Positions 52,093 through 62,175 of a stretch of 64,000 nt of DNA are shown one piece after another. This DNA comes from Anaerovibrio slackiae (GTDB lineage: Bacteria > Bacillota > Negativicutes > Selenomonadales > Selenomonadaceae): the NCBI RefSeq assembly GCF_009695585.1, contig NZ_VUNR01000004.1, forward strand, positions 62,001-126,000. Direction: 5' to 3'. The translations under genes and the position numbers were made by a program. The stretch's first letter is position 1. Each line of letters opens with the position of its first letter. The notes beneath the pieces are model-generated. The model worked only from the letters and a program-made list of their open reading frames with translations, was not told the DNA's origin and made no database searches.

Positions 52093-52717
52093 AATGCGCC
52101 TCCAGCTTCTTAAAGCCCCAGGTCAGGACAAAGGTCATTACCAAATAAAATACAGCGGCAATCACAAAAGGCGTCATATCGAACTCACGCTGTACGATAG
52201 TACGCGCCACCCGCAAAAGGTCATTCATGGCAAGGATATAAATCAAGGACGTATCTTTCACCAAATTGATAGTCTCGTTGCTGATAGGCGGCAACACATG
52301 GCGTATCATCTGAGGAATGATAATCCTGCGCATGGTCTGGGGATAGGTCATGCCCAATGTCTTGGCCGCCTCGTACTGGCCACGGCTGATGGACTGGATA
52401 CCGGCGCGGAAAATCTCCGCAAAATACGCCGCATAGTTCAGCGTAAAGGCCAGGAGTGCCGCCGCAATGTCAGGCAGCTTTACCCCCACCATCGGCAGGG
52501 CGAAATAGACAAACAAAAGCTGGAGCATCAGCGGTGTTCCCCGCATCACCCACACATAAAACTCCATCAAAAGGCTGACAGGCTTCAGGCTGCTGATGCG
52601 CCCCAGTGCCGCCAGCAGGCCAATTGGCAGTGCCAGCACCAGCGTAATACAAAAAATTTCCAGCGTGACCTGGGTTCCCTCCAGCATCAGCAGAATAGTG
52701 TGCAACAGGTTATCCAT
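52073..52717 (-). CDS. Polar amino-acid ABC transporter permease (second system)
   Basis: 214 residues, about five membrane segments, with the EAA loop in [27 protein letters not shown] and the N-terminal pattern [25 protein letters not shown] of the His/Glu/Gln/Arg family. ATG 52717 with AAAGGGAG. It overlaps the ATPase start by 20 bp. A terminator-like hairpin lies between it and the binding-protein gene upstream. Substrate unassigned. Confidence 0.94.
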   Translation of the reverse strand: MDNLLHTILLMLEGTQVTLEIFCITLVLALPIGLLAALGRISSLKPVSLLMEFYVWVMRGTPLMLQLLFVYFALPMVGVKLPDIAAALLAFTLNYAAYFAEIFRAGIQSISRGQYEAAKTLGMTYPQTMRRIIIPQMIRHVLPPISNETINLVKDTSLIYILAMNDLLRVARTIVQREFDMTPFVIAAVFYLVMTFVLTWGFKKLEAHYAKYDE

Positions 52718-52784
52718 AACTAAAAAAACTCCCTTTCATACCAAAAAGCACAGATAGTTATATTTTACTTCAAATCAGCGCAAA

Positions 52785-52821
52785 AAAAAAGACCTCCCGT
52801 AAAAATTAAGAGGTCTTTTTT
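52785..52821 (-). terminator. Intercistronic terminator or attenuator, second amino-acid importer
   Basis: AAAAAAGACCTC (52785-52796) pairs with GAGGTCTTTTTT (52810-52821). It sits between binding-protein and permease genes, as in the first importer. Confidence 0.8.
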
Positions 52822-52878
52822 CCTGCCGGTACTGCTGCCGGACAGCCTTACATAAACCAGAGCTGATAAAAGAACTGA

Positions 52879-53667
52879 TTATTTGGTGATATCCTTGGCG
52901 AACCACTTCTCAGAAATCTTTGCCACGGTGCCGTCAGCCTTCATCTCGTCAAATACCTTCTGCACCTCGTCCCGCAGTGCCTGGTCATCCTTGCGGAAAG
53001 CAAAGCCGAACTGGCTAACCTCGCCGATGACAGTCTCCACAGCCTCAATCTCATCAGGATGCTTGCTGATGTAGTAGCGGCCGATAATCTCATCGCCTAC
53101 TACGGCATCAATGCGGCCATTCTCCAAATCCATGAAAGCAGTGATATAATCAGAATAATACTTTACTTCCTTCATGGAGCCAGTCAAAGCAGTGTTCTTG
53201 GTAAAATATTCCTCAGTGGTGCCGCCGCTCTGGGTACCGACAACCTTGCCTGCCAGGTCAGCCTCGCTGGCGATGGCAACATTTTTGCCCTTGGCTACAA
53301 AAACAATCTGGCGGTTGTCCATGTACGGCTCACTGAACAGCATGTTTTCCTTGCGCTGCTCGGTAATATCCAGGCCATTCCACAGCACATCCACACGGCC
53401 GCTTTTCAGCTCCGCTTCCTTGGAATTCCAGTCGATTGCCTTGAACTCAACCTCGCGGCCCAGTCGCTTGGCAGCTTCCTTGGCCAGGTCAATGTCAAAG
53501 CCTACGATTTCGTTCTTTTCATCCTTGAAGCCCATTGGCGGGAAGTTATCATCCAGGCCGACCACGATTTTCTTGGCTTCATCCTTCTTGGCAGTATCAC
53601 CGCCGCAGCCGGCCAGGGCAGTAACTGCCAGAACCAGCATCATGCACAACGCAAAAATCTTCTTCAT
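52879..53667 (-). CDS. Polar amino-acid ABC transporter substrate-binding lipoprotein (second system)
   Basis: 262 residues. Signal peptide with lipobox ALAGC, then the family-3 binding fold: VVGLDDNFPPMGFKDEKNE, GFDIDLAKEAAKRLGREVEF, ITEQRKENMLFSEPYMDN, and a C-terminal EKWFAKDI. Its ligand-pocket sequence differs from the first system's, so the substrates may differ, but neither can be named. Start ATG 53667. Upstream it faces the repeat-rich region with structured element 2 ending ~90 bp away. Confidence 0.93.
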   Translation of the reverse strand: MKKIFALCMMLVLAVTALAGCGGDTAKKDEAKKIVVGLDDNFPPMGFKDEKNEIVGFDIDLAKEAAKRLGREVEFKAIDWNSKEAELKSGRVDVLWNGLDITEQRKENMLFSEPYMDNRQIVFVAKGKNVAIASEADLAGKVVGTQSGGTTEEYFTKNTALTGSMKEVKYYSDYITAFMDLENGRIDAVVGDEIIGRYYISKHPDEIEAVETVIGEVSQFGFAFRKDDQALRDEVQKVFDEMKADGTVAKISEKWFAKDITK

Positions 53668-53758
53668 ACCACTTGCACTCTCCCTCTAGTATTCTTTGAA
53701 AACCACTGGCTCTATTATACTTTAAACCATTAAAACATGACAAGCCTAAAATGTAAAA

Positions 53759-54296
53759 ATTTTCAGTTTTTCGTAGTGCTTAATCGTTACTTCGGCGAGA
53801 TATGTAAGTGTTATTGATTAGTGCAGGGGAGCTGTCAGAAAAGCATCAGCATATATCCCAATAGGCGGTCACTTTTTTACATTGTTGTGTATAAACTACT
53901 TACGGTCAGACCTTTTTATAGAGCCTCAGGGCAGTACCATCGCAGGCACGCTCGCGCTACTATCCACGCCTAGCGGATGCTAAGCTCTCGCTTCGCCTTA
54001 CGGCTCGCGAATTGCTAAGCACCGAGGCGCGTCTCAGTGCCATGCGAATGGTACATGCCCTGATACTCTTTAAGAGGTCTGACACAAAATTTTCACAACT
54101 ATGCTTATAAAGTCAACCGCCCATCGCATTATCTGCCAACAGTTACAATCCTGCGACAGCTCCCCACTCACTTCTCAGCAAGCCATTATATTTTGCCGTA
54201 GCAACATGATGATGCTTTACGAACAAGCCTGAAAAAGGGGGCTAGGAGGCTGACGAGACCTGCTACCATTAACCGCTGTATAACGTATAGTGCCAC
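53759..54296 (-). repeat. Structured dispersed element, copy 2 (inverted, enlarged)
   Basis: About 538 bp, minus orientation. One end, AATTTTCAGTTTTTCGTAGT (53759 on), matches the reversed end of copy 1; the other end around 54271-54285 (ACCGCTGTATAACG) matches the left end of copy 1. The central hairpin keeps the same plan with different bases: GTCAGACC (53905-53912) with GGTCTGAC (54076-54083), TCAGGGCA with TGCCCTGA, GTACCAT with ATGGTAC, GGCAC with GTGCC, then the shared top GCTTAGCATCCGCTAGG. Longer side arms account for the greater length. No coding frame. Confidence 0.8.
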
Positions 54297-54442
54297 TAAA
54301 CAATTATATAAAATTGCAATGCATTTCGCATAGGCTTCATTTTCAACAACCGTATAAAAATATATATTGTGATAAATAGGGGCTAGTAGCTGACAAAATT
54401 TGCAACTGCTGATGCTTATGCAACTAACTCTGCTCATTATAG
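54297..54442. other. AT-rich gap with a possible fragment of a further element copy
   Basis: The stretch GGGGCTAGTAGCTGACAAAA near 54387-54406 resembles GGGGGCTAGGAGGCTGACGA inside copy 2, so a decayed partial copy may lie here. I see no gene in this stretch. Confidence 0.4.
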
Positions 54443-54836
54443 TAGATTGCCTTGCATAGTAGTTGGCAGTAACAGGTCTCGCCAGCCTCCCGGCTCCCTC
54501 TTTTCAGGCTTGCTCGTCAAGCTGTATGCAGCACTATGGTAACGAATAATGTATGCCGTTTTATTATTTTGTTTATATCTGTTCAGACAAAGAAAGGGAT
54601 GAGTGAGGACAGTACCCATAGAAAACCTTTGTTGTACCTCGGTGCTTAGCGATTTGCAAGCCGTAGGCGCAGCAAGAGCTTAGCATCCGCTAGGTACAAC
54701 TAGGAGCGAGAGCGTGTTTTCTATGGGTAGCTGTCCCGCTCAGCCCATTTTTAGTCTGAACAGAGTGCACAAACCAACAAAACTCATTCGTTAATGTTCC
54801 AGACGTCTCGTACTTTCACTACGACAAACTGAAATT
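54443..54836 (+). repeat. Structured dispersed element, copy 3
   Basis: About 394 bp, the same length as copy 1. The right end is the intact AAACTGAAATT (54826-54836); the left end is decayed but recognisable by alignment with copy 1. Hairpin: TCTGTTCAGAC (54578-54588) with GTCTGAACAGA (54754-54764), GGACAG/CTGTCC and TACCCATAGAAAAC/GTTTTCTATGGGTA (14 bp perfect), then a top sharing GTGCTTAGC and GCTTAGCATCCGCTAGG with copy 2. It ends 4 bp before the -35 of the LacI-type gene promoter. Confidence 0.8.
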
Positions 54837-54839
54837 CAC

Positions 54840-54868
54840 TGTACACGAGCACAGTTTTATTATATAAT
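54840..54868 (+). promoter_or_regulatory. Possible promoter of the LacI-family gene
   Basis: TGTACA (54840-54845), 17 bp, TATAAT (54863-54868). The -35 match is weak (4 of 6) but spacing and -10 are good. Confidence 0.5.
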
Positions 54869-54928
54869 ATTCACATAATATTAATGAAGACAATATACAT
54901 AAATTTCAGAAGATCAGGCGGTGATATT

Positions 54929-55960
54929 TTGGTTACAATAAAAGAAATTGCAGAACTTTGCGGTGTATCCAGAGGCACGGTAGACCGTGTCCTCAACCAT
55001 CGCGGCAATGTCAAAGCCGAAAAAAAAGAACTTATACTCAAAGTGGCACAGGAAATGAACTACACCCCCAACCCTGCCGGCAGGGCGCTGGCAGCACAAA
55101 AAATGAAGCCTGTTGTAGCAATCGTCATGCCCTCCAAGGGAATCGGCTTCTTCGATGCCGTAATCGAGGCAATGGAAAAAGCCGCAAAATCCTATTCCAT
55201 GTACGGACTGCAAGTAGAATGGTACATTTCCAAAGGATATGATGTGGAAGTCCAGTGCAAGCAGCTTTCCCAGCTGCTAGGCAAAGTACAGGCAGTCATT
55301 CTCATGCCTATCAATGACGAGCGTGTCAGCACAAAAATCCGCCATCTGACAGAAAGCGGCATCTTCGTCATTACCATCAACAATGACATAGAAAATTCTT
55401 CCCGACATTGCTATGTAGGCACGGATTACTTCAACGGCGGCATGACTGCCGGTTCCCTGTTGCAAATGATAAACCACGGCATGCTGAACATCGGCATTAC
55501 CCTGGGATCCCTGCAAATTCTTGGTCATGCCCAGAGGCTGTCCGGTTTTCGCAGCGCACTCTCCCACAATCCCCTGGCGCAGATTATGGCCATCACAGAG
55601 GATCAGGATGATGAGATGCTCTCCTACGAGAAAAACCTTGAAATGCTGCGCAAGCACCCGGATATAAACGTTATATTTGCTGCCAGCTCCGGCGGCATCT
55701 GTGGTGCCTGCCGTGCCATCATGACATGCGGCAGGGAAAAGGATATTACCGTCATCGTCTTTGATACCCTGCCGACCACGGTGGAAATGATGGAAAAAGG
55801 TCTGATTCAAGCCACCATTTACCAGCATCCCCGCCGCCAGGGACAGATTGCCATGCAAATTGTCTTTGAATACCTGGTCAATGGCAAGAAGCCTGAACGG
55901 GAGCTGAACCTCCTTACCAACGAAATCCGCATCAAGGAAAACATCAACACAGCTTTATAA
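54929..55960 (+). CDS. LacI-family transcriptional regulator, probably of arabinose genes
   Basis: About 343 residues from TTG 54929 (MVTIKEIAELCGVSRGTVDR), the family N-terminus; AGGCGGTGA lies upstream. HTH at ~3-23, hinge region RALAAQ near 50, then a periplasmic-binding-protein-like sensor domain (~60-330) of the type that binds a sugar (VVAIVMPSKGIGFFDAVIEAME, TINNDIENSSRHCYVGTDYFNGG). It converges on the araDBA operon, with which it probably works; direct ligand is inferred, not shown. Ends with its own terminator. Confidence 0.85.
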   Translation: MVTIKEIAELCGVSRGTVDRVLNHRGNVKAEKKELILKVAQEMNYTPNPAGRALAAQKMKPVVAIVMPSKGIGFFDAVIEAMEKAAKSYSMYGLQVEWYISKGYDVEVQCKQLSQLLGKVQAVILMPINDERVSTKIRHLTESGIFVITINNDIENSSRHCYVGTDYFNGGMTAGSLLQMINHGMLNIGITLGSLQILGHAQRLSGFRSALSHNPLAQIMAITEDQDDEMLSYEKNLEMLRKHPDINVIFAASSGGICGACRAIMTCGREKDITVIVFDTLPTTVEMMEKGLIQATIYQHPRRQGQIAMQIVFEYLVNGKKPERELNLLTNEIRIKENINTAL

Positions 55961-55985
55961 TTTATCAGTCATTTGCTGCTCTCCA

Positions 55986-56025
55986 AGCGGCAGGAACTGC
56001 CATGCAGACAGCCCTGCCGCTTTTT
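55986..56025 (+). terminator. Terminator of the LacI-family gene
   Basis: AGCGGCAGG (55986-55994) pairs with CCTGCCGCT (56013-56021) and T5 follows. Confidence 0.85.
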
Positions 56026-56048
56026 GCTGACCTGTTTTACAGGCATGC

Positions 56049-56087
56049 AAAAAGGCCCACCGGGATGGAAGATTCCCGATGAGCCTT
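56049..56087 (-). terminator. Terminator of the arabinose operon
   Basis: Minus strand: AAGGC and GCCTT with an inner CGGGA/TCCCG stem (arms within 56049-56087), followed by T5, 86 bp after the araA stop. Confidence 0.8.
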
Positions 56088-56172
56088 GAGAGGAAGGAAA
56101 AAAATCTTTACTCAGAAAACTGAGTAAGGAAAGGCTAAAATTGTAAACTCACAGCTGACGTCAGGCGGCATC

Positions 56173-57597
56173 TCAATTTATCTCTACCAGCTCCAGCCCC
56201 AGCATAGCTGCCAGATCGCGAAGCTGCTGGCAGGAAACGGCAAAGCTGAGCACGGTATGATGCTCGCCGCCAGCCTTAATCCATTCTGCGGAGCCCTTCT
56301 TCAGACCGCACTTAGGCGTCCAAAGCTGCTTTGCCACCGGCAGGTGCGGAGTCTCAGCCTCCGGCTTGCGGCAGTCCACAGGATAATAAATCATCTTCAT
56401 GCCATTGCGGAAATCCGCCAGGGTAACATCCACGGCATCGCCCTCGGCACCGGTAAATACCAGGCGCGCCGGGTCATCCTTGCCGCCAATGCCCAAAGGA
56501 TGCACCTCAACCCGCGGCTTGTCGCTGGCAATGGTAGGATCTACCTCCAGCATGTGGGCACCCAGGATAGCCTCATGCCCCTTCCGCAAGTCCAAAGTAT
56601 AGTCCTCCATGAAAACAGTGCGGTCATTGTGGGAAAGCACCTTCAACAGCCTGGTCAGGGCGGCGATTTTCCAGTCACCCTCTGCGCCAAAGCCATAGCC
56701 ATCCCGCATCAGAAGCTGGGAAGCCAGTCCCGGCAGCTCCTCCAGCCCATGCAATGACTGGAAGTTAGAGCAGAAGGCGTTGTAGCCTCCCTCATCTAAA
56801 AATCTCTTGATAGCAATATACTCACGGAGCTGATAGCGCACACTGTGCTCAAAATGCTCCTTCTGATTATCCCCTACGGTCATGGTGTACATATCAGCCA
56901 GCTTTTTGTACTCGGCATCAATTTCTGCCTCGGTAACGGCATTGACATATTCCACCAAATCCCCCTCAGGATAATAATCAACAGTCCAGCCCAGCTGTAT
57001 CTGGGCTTCCACCTTGTCACCCTCAGTGCAGGCCACATCACGCATAGTATCGCCAAAGCGGCACACACGAATGTTGAAGCTCTCATTGCAGGCAACCGCC
57101 ACATCTTCCCAGCTGGCAATCTCTGCCACGGTCTCCGCATCCCGCCAGTGCCCATAGACAATCTTGTTGTTGAGGCCAAGACGGGCGTTGATATAGCCAT
57201 ACTCCCTGTCACCGTGAGCACTCTGATGCAGATTCATATAGTCAAAATCAATGGTGGCATAAGGAATTTCATCCAGATACTGGGTAGCAAGATGCAGAAG
57301 CGGCTTCTGCAGGAGCTTGGTACCACGAATCCAGTTTTTGGCAGGTGAGAAGGTGTGTGCCCAGACAATAACACCTGCCACATTGTCATTGTAATTGACA
57401 TCCTTCATGAACTGAGTGATGCCGTCAGCCGTAGTCATTACGCCCTTAAAAACAATCTTATAGGGCAGCTTGCCGGTATCATTCAGATACTCTGCAATCT
57501 CCTTTGTATTCTTCTCAACATTTTGCAGAGCCTCCTCGCCATAAAGGTGCTGGCTGCCTGCCACAAACCAAAACTCATAATCCTTGATATTCATCAT
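56173..57597 (-). CDS. araA: L-arabinose isomerase
   Basis: Converts L-arabinose to L-ribulose, first catabolic step. 474 residues, matching the family in full: [24 protein letters not shown] at the start, the middle [19 protein letters not shown], active-site region with GEGDWK-like [19 protein letters not shown], and the conserved C-terminal [29 protein letters not shown] region with metal-binding His/Glu. Start ATG 57597 or 57594. Last gene of the transport-araD-araB-araA series, 96 bp after araB. Confidence 0.97.
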   Translation of the reverse strand: MMNIKDYEFWFVAGSQHLYGEEALQNVEKNTKEIAEYLNDTGKLPYKIVFKGVMTTADGITQFMKDVNYNDNVAGVIVWAHTFSPAKNWIRGTKLLQKPLLHLATQYLDEIPYATIDFDYMNLHQSAHGDREYGYINARLGLNNKIVYGHWRDAETVAEIASWEDVAVACNESFNIRVCRFGDTMRDVACTEGDKVEAQIQLGWTVDYYPEGDLVEYVNAVTEAEIDAEYKKLADMYTMTVGDNQKEHFEHSVRYQLREYIAIKRFLDEGGYNAFCSNFQSLHGLEELPGLASQLLMRDGYGFGAEGDWKIAALTRLLKVLSHNDRTVFMEDYTLDLRKGHEAILGAHMLEVDPTIASDKPRVEVHPLGIGGKDDPARLVFTGAEGDAVDVTLADFRNGMKMIYYPVDCRKPEAETPHLPVAKQLWTPKCGLKKGSAEWIKAGGEHHTVLSFAVSCQQLRDLAAMLGLELVEIN

Positions 57598-57693
57598 AAT
57601 CTTTCGCCCCTCTTTATCTCACTGCATTTTATTGCACTTAACGTACTGCATTATCTCCCTGATGCTTCCCCTCAGGCCTGGAATAGCTGTCAT

Positions 57694-59304
57694 TCAGCCC
57701 TCATCAGCAATCGCCTGCCCGGCAGCATTTTCAACGGCAATGCCGCTGCGGAACCGCTGAATAAACCTGCGGCAGCCAGCTACCCCTTCCGGCTGTGGCT
57801 GCAAGGTAGTGGCGGATGCCCCCTTGAACACCTTCTCATCCAGAAAATCTGCCAAATCCATACCATCCTTATGAAAGCCTGCATACACCGCCAGCACCGC
57901 CATGCCCCACGGACCGCCCTCGCCGGCACTGTCCATAATGGTAATAGGAATTTCCAGAGCATTTGCCAGCACCTGCTGACCGATAACAGGTGTCTTGAAC
58001 AGCCCGCCCTGTGCCAGCATCACATCCGTCCTGACATTTTCCTCGTTAATCAGCACATCCATGCCAATTTTCAGGGCTGCAAATGCCGAATAAAGCTGTG
58101 CCAGCATAAAATTCGGCAAATTCATGCGGCTATGAGGTGTCCTCACAAACAGAGGACGCCCCTCCTGGGTGGCTGTAATGTTCTCACCGGACAAAAAGCT
58201 GTAATTGGTCAGCCCCCCGGCATCCGGCTCCGCCTGCCGTACCTGATTGAACAGCACGCTATAAAGCTTGTCAGGAGCCGTCTCCATCCCCAGGGCAGCG
58301 GCAAATTCTCCAAACAAACCTGCCCAGGCATTGATATCCGATGAGCAGTTATTGACATGCACCATAGCTACCGGCGCCCCATCAGGCGTCGTAACGATAT
58401 CAATGTCCCTGTGGACTGCCTTCAGCGGCTTTTCCAAAACGTTCATAGAAAAAGCCGAAGTGCCTACGGAAATATTGCCGGTGCGCTTTCTCACGCTATT
58501 GGTGCCCACCATGCCGGTACCTGCATCGCCCTCCGGCGGTGCCATCAATGTGCCCGGCTGCAGATTTCCGGCAGGGTCCAAAAGCCTTGCCCCTTTTTCT
58601 GTCAGACGGCCTGCACTGCGGCCTGCCGGAAGTACCCCCGGCAGGATGTCAGCCAGCTTCCAAGGCTGCTTCTCCACCTTTTCCAGGCTGTCAAATTTCG
58701 CCAGCATCCCTGCATCATAGGAACCGGCAGCCTCATCCACCGGGAACATGCCGGAAGCATCGCCTATGCCCAGCACCTTCTCGCCACACAGCTGCCAATG
58801 AATATAGCCTGCCAGAGTGGTAAAGAAGCTTATTTCCGGCACATGAGGCTCCTTGTTCAGCACCGCCTGATAAAGGTGGGCAATGCTCCAGCGCTGAGGA
58901 ATATTGAAGCCCAGTGCCTCGGTCAGCTCATCTGCCGCCTGTCCTGTAATATTGTTCCGCCAGGTGCGGAATGGCACCAGCAGCTCATCCTTTGCATTAA
59001 AAGGCAGATAGCCGTGCATCATGGCACTGACGCCCATTGCACCGATTTTCTCCAGCCTGATGCCGTATTTTTCCTGCACGCTGGCAGCCATCGCCCCGTA
59101 GCAGGACTGAATCCCCTGCCACGCCTCTGCTAAATCATAGGTCCATACGCCATTTTCCAGCCTGTTCTCCCAGTTGAAGCTGCCTGTTGCCACAGTCTCT
59201 ATGGTGTCCGTCATCAGTACAGCCTTGATGCGGGTAGAGCCCAGCTCTATCCCCAGGGCGGTTTCCCCTGCCTGAATTTTCGCCTTTACCTTTTCCAAAT
59301 CCAC
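57694..59304 (-). CDS. araB: FGGY-family L-ribulokinase
   Basis: Phosphorylates L-ribulose with ATP. 536 residues, FGGY sugar-kinase fold: N-terminal LGIELGSTRIKAVLMT (phosphate loop), VSAMMHGYLPFNAKDELLVPFRTWRNN, IGDASGMFPVDE, and C-terminal MDSAGEGGPWGMAVLAVYA. Not the 566-residue AraB1 form of enteric bacteria but the Firmicutes form that travels with araD and araA. GTG start 59304 with GAGGAGGGA. Order araD-araB-araA within one operon supports the assignment; xylulokinase is excluded mainly by neighbours. Confidence 0.88.
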   Translation of the reverse strand: MDLEKVKAKIQAGETALGIELGSTRIKAVLMTDTIETVATGSFNWENRLENGVWTYDLAEAWQGIQSCYGAMAASVQEKYGIRLEKIGAMGVSAMMHGYLPFNAKDELLVPFRTWRNNITGQAADELTEALGFNIPQRWSIAHLYQAVLNKEPHVPEISFFTTLAGYIHWQLCGEKVLGIGDASGMFPVDEAAGSYDAGMLAKFDSLEKVEKQPWKLADILPGVLPAGRSAGRLTEKGARLLDPAGNLQPGTLMAPPEGDAGTGMVGTNSVRKRTGNISVGTSAFSMNVLEKPLKAVHRDIDIVTTPDGAPVAMVHVNNCSSDINAWAGLFGEFAAALGMETAPDKLYSVLFNQVRQAEPDAGGLTNYSFLSGENITATQEGRPLFVRTPHSRMNLPNFMLAQLYSAFAALKIGMDVLINEENVRTDVMLAQGGLFKTPVIGQQVLANALEIPITIMDSAGEGGPWGMAVLAVYAGFHKDGMDLADFLDEKVFKGASATTLQPQPEGVAGCRRFIQRFRSGIAVENAAGQAIADEG

Positions 59305-59397
59305 AAAATTCCCTCCTCTATCTCCTAAAACCAGACCATGTAATTTATTGCTTCTCCTTCTGCCTTACACCCGGCATTTAGCCATGCCGACAGAGGC

Positions 59398-60093
59398 TTA
59401 TTTTTTCTTCTGCCCGTAGTAGGCATCCGGCCCGTGCTTCCGCAGAAAATGCTTGTCCAAAAGCACCTGTGGCATAGGCTCCCTGCTACCTGTCAAAAAC
59501 TGGGTATGGAAAGCCATCATGGCCACCTCCTCCAGCACTACGGCATTGTGCACCGCATTGAAGGGGTCCGTCCCCCATGAAAAAGGCCCGTGGTTCTTCA
59601 CCAGCACCGCCGGCATATGGTCAGGATTAATCTGCCGAAAGGTCTCGGCTATAACCACGCCGGTTTCATATTCATAAGCACCCTTGATTTCCTCTGAAGT
59701 CATATCCCGGGTGCAGGGAATTTCCCCATAAAAGTAATCCGCCTGAGTGGTGCCGTATGCCCTGATGCCCTGTCCTGCCTGGGCAAAGGTAGTCGCCCAG
59801 CGGGAATGGGTATGCACCACGCCGCCGATATTGGGAAATTCCCGGTAAAGCACGCGGTGGGTTTCCGTATCCGAGGACGGGTTCAGCTCCCCCTCCACCT
59901 TGTTGCCATCCAGGTCAACAACCACCATGTCCTCCGGCTTCATCACATCATATTCCACCCCGGAAGGCTTGATAACAAACAGTCCTGAGTTCCTGTCAAT
60001 ACCGGAAACATTGCCCCAGGTAAAGGTAATCAGCCCATGCTTTGGCAGGAGCATATTTGCCTCATACACCTTCTGCTTCAAATCCTCTAACAC
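59398..60093 (-). CDS. araD: L-ribulose-5-phosphate 4-epimerase
   Basis: Turns L-ribulose 5-phosphate into D-xylulose 5-phosphate for the pentose phosphate pathway. 231 residues, class II aldolase fold: [30 protein letters not shown] at the start, [34 protein letters not shown] with zinc-binding HTH, and the [13 protein letters not shown] block with the third histidine. GTG start 60093 after AAGGGGGAA. Third-last gene of the arabinose operon. Confidence 0.97.
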   Translation of the reverse strand: MLEDLKQKVYEANMLLPKHGLITFTWGNVSGIDRNSGLFVIKPSGVEYDVMKPEDMVVVDLDGNKVEGELNPSSDTETHRVLYREFPNIGGVVHTHSRWATTFAQAGQGIRAYGTTQADYFYGEIPCTRDMTSEEIKGAYEYETGVVIAETFRQINPDHMPAVLVKNHGPFSWGTDPFNAVHNAVVLEEVAMMAFHTQFLTGSREPMPQVLLDKHFLRKHGPDAYYGQKKK

Positions 60094-60112
60094 TTTTATT
60101 CCCCCTTGCCCG

Positions 60113-61120
60113 TCAGCTGTTTTCTTCCAATGAGCTCTGAGCTGTCAGCTTGCTCTTATGCTCGGTAATAAACGCCTGCATGATGATAAATACGCAAAGC
60201 AGGGCACCAACCACAATCTTTGTCCACCAGGCGGACAGAGTTCCCTGAAAGCTGATAAAGGTCAGGATAACGCCCTGAATCAGCACACCGAACAAAGCTC
60301 CCGGAATGAAGCCAACGCCGCCGGTCAAAAGAGTGCCGCCAATAACGGTGGAAGCAATAGCATCCATTTCCATGCCCATGCCGTGCAGATTATAGCCTGT
60401 CAGCATCATCAGGGCATAAACAATACCTCCCAGGGAGGAACAGAAACCGCTGATGGTATAAACGCTTACCTTGGTGCGGAACACAGGCAATCCCATCAGG
60501 GAAGCCGAGGACTCGCTGCCGCCCAGGGCGTAGATATTGCGCCCAAATCTGGTAAAGCCCAGCACAACTGCCGCTACAATCAGGGCAGCAAGGGCAATCA
60601 GCACGCCCATGGACACGAAGCCAGGACCCACCGGCAGGCGGAAATCCGCCATGGCCACAAAAACAGGATTGGTAATATTGATGGTCTCCCGGGAAATTAC
60701 AGCCGTCATGCCGCGGCAGAACAGCATGCCTGCCAAAGTGATGATGAAGGGCTGCAAATCAAACTTGGCGATGATGTAGCCCTGCAAGGCTCCGAACAAG
60801 GTTCCCATCAGCAGCACGATGAAAATCGCTGCAAAGACAGGAATGCCGGTATTGGCCAGAATCCACGCCAGCACCATGCAGGTCAGTGCCAGTACCGCAC
60901 CTACTGACAGGTCAATGCCGCCAATCAGCAGTGTAAAGGTTATACCCACAGTCACAATAATCAATGCCGCATTATCAATAAAGAGATTGAGGAAAACCTG
61001 CGGCTTCATAAAGCCTTTGTACATGGCTATACCTGCTCCGTACAGCACGGCAAACAGGATAACAGTCACAAAGAAGGAAAAATACTTGGATGCGATTATC
61101 TCGCCTAGCTTCTTATTCAT
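60113..61120 (-). CDS. Sugar ABC transporter permease (YjfF-like)
   Basis: Inner-membrane subunit of a BPD-type sugar importer. About 335 residues, 8-10 membrane segments, family motifs [18 protein letters not shown] and [26 protein letters not shown] and [22 protein letters not shown]. Closest in pattern to YjfF of the E. coli galactofuranose system. ATG 61120 overlaps the stop of the other permease by 4 bp (ATGA). A longer frame start upstream lies in that gene and is rejected. Confidence 0.92.
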   Translation of the reverse strand: MNKKLGEIIASKYFSFFVTVILFAVLYGAGIAMYKGFMKPQVFLNLFIDNAALIIVTVGITFTLLIGGIDLSVGAVLALTCMVLAWILANTGIPVFAAIFIVLLMGTLFGALQGYIIAKFDLQPFIITLAGMLFCRGMTAVISRETINITNPVFVAMADFRLPVGPGFVSMGVLIALAALIVAAVVLGFTRFGRNIYALGGSESSASLMGLPVFRTKVSVYTISGFCSSLGGIVYALMMLTGYNLHGMGMEMDAIASTVIGGTLLTGGVGFIPGALFGVLIQGVILTFISFQGTLSAWWTKIVVGALLCVFIIMQAFITEHKSKLTAQSSLEENS

Positions 61121-62175
61121 GCCTTGTTCACCGCCTTTGCACCAGCTGCCGCAGCCCCATCGCCGCGGTTCTTCCACTTTTCAAACAAAACCCTGGCCTT
61201 TCTGGACTGAATCAGGCAGATGGCAATAACGGCAACCGCCTTTACCACCGGCAGCTGGTCAGCAGATACGCCCAGAGCGTAAAGGGTAGTCGTCAATGTC
61301 TGGATAGTAATGGCACCAATAACGGAGCCGCCCAGATAAAACTTGCCGCCGGAAAGCAGCGTACCGCCCAGGGCCACTGCCAGAATAGCATCCATCTCCA
61401 TGTTCAGTCCGGCATTGTTGGCATCAGCTGCCCTGATAAGGGAGCTTTCAATCAGGCCGGTAACGCCTGCGCAGAAGCCGGAAAAGGCATACACCAGAAA
61501 CAGCACCATGGTTACGTTGATGCCCACATACTTGGCAGCAGTAGGGTTGATGCCTACTGACTGGATGAACAGCCCGATGCTGGTCTTCTTCATGACGATT
61601 GCCACAAATGCCACCATCGCCAGGGCGATAAACACATTGGTCGGCAACGGCATACCCGGAATAACCCCGGCAATTGAAGCAAAAGGCTTGTAATAAACAG
61701 TAATAATCTGACCCTCAGTTAAAAGCTGGGCAACACCCCTGCCGGCAGTCATCAAAATCAGGGTTGCCACTACCGCCTGGATTTTAAACTTGGCTACCAG
61801 CAAGCCGTTCCAAAGGCCGCAGAGGATACCAATCCCCACAGAGGCAAGCATTGCCAGCAGCATCGGGGTTTCCGCCACGCCATCGCCACGGCCGCCAATC
61901 AGGGTGCAGACCACAGCAGCGGAGATAGCTACCACAGCACCTACGGAAATATCAATGCCGCTGGTGGCGATAACCAGGGTCATGCCCAGGGAAAGAATAA
62001 CCAAAGAGCTGGAACGGGTAAGAATATCAATCATTCTGCCAAACAGCCTGCCGTCCTCCGTCACCTGAATGTCAAAGAACCCCTCTACGAAAATACCATT
62101 GAAAACCAGCAGGGCTGCCAGGGCAACCACCGGCAAAAACAATGAGCTGGATGTAAAATTCTTTAGCTTTTCCAT
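61117..62175 (-). CDS. Sugar ABC transporter permease (YtfT-like)
   Basis: 352 residues with about ten membrane segments. Motifs: IATSGIDISVGAVVAISAAVV, GVGILCGLWNGLLVAKFKIQAVVATL in landmark form, and NAGLNMEMDAILAVALGGTLLSGGKFYLGG. YtfT-like, and forms a hetero-permease with the YjfF-like protein. ATG 62175 overlaps the ATPase stop. Two different permeases plus one double ATPase mirror YtfQRT-YjfF. Confidence 0.92.
   Translation of the reverse strand: MEKLKNFTSSSLFLPVVALAALLVFNGIFVEGFFDIQVTEDGRLFGRMIDILTRSSSLVILSLGMTLVIATSGIDISVGAVVAISAAVVCTLIGGRGDGVAETPMLLAMLASVGIGILCGLWNGLLVAKFKIQAVVATLILMTAGRGVAQLLTEGQIITVYYKPFASIAGVIPGMPLPTNVFIALAMVAFVAIVMKKTSIGLFIQSVGINPTAAKYVGINVTMVLFLVYAFSGFCAGVTGLIESSLIRAADANNAGLNMEMDAILAVALGGTLLSGGKFYLGGSVIGAITIQTLTTTLYALGVSADQLPVVKAVAVIAICLIQSRKARVLFEKWKNRGDGAAAAGAKAVNKA

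Noticed and set aside
53668-54928. Small protein genes in the 1.2-kb intergenic region
   Set aside because: Short frames such as 54186-54437 and 54437-54619 lie within or across the repeat copies, lack ribosome sites and change frame between copies.
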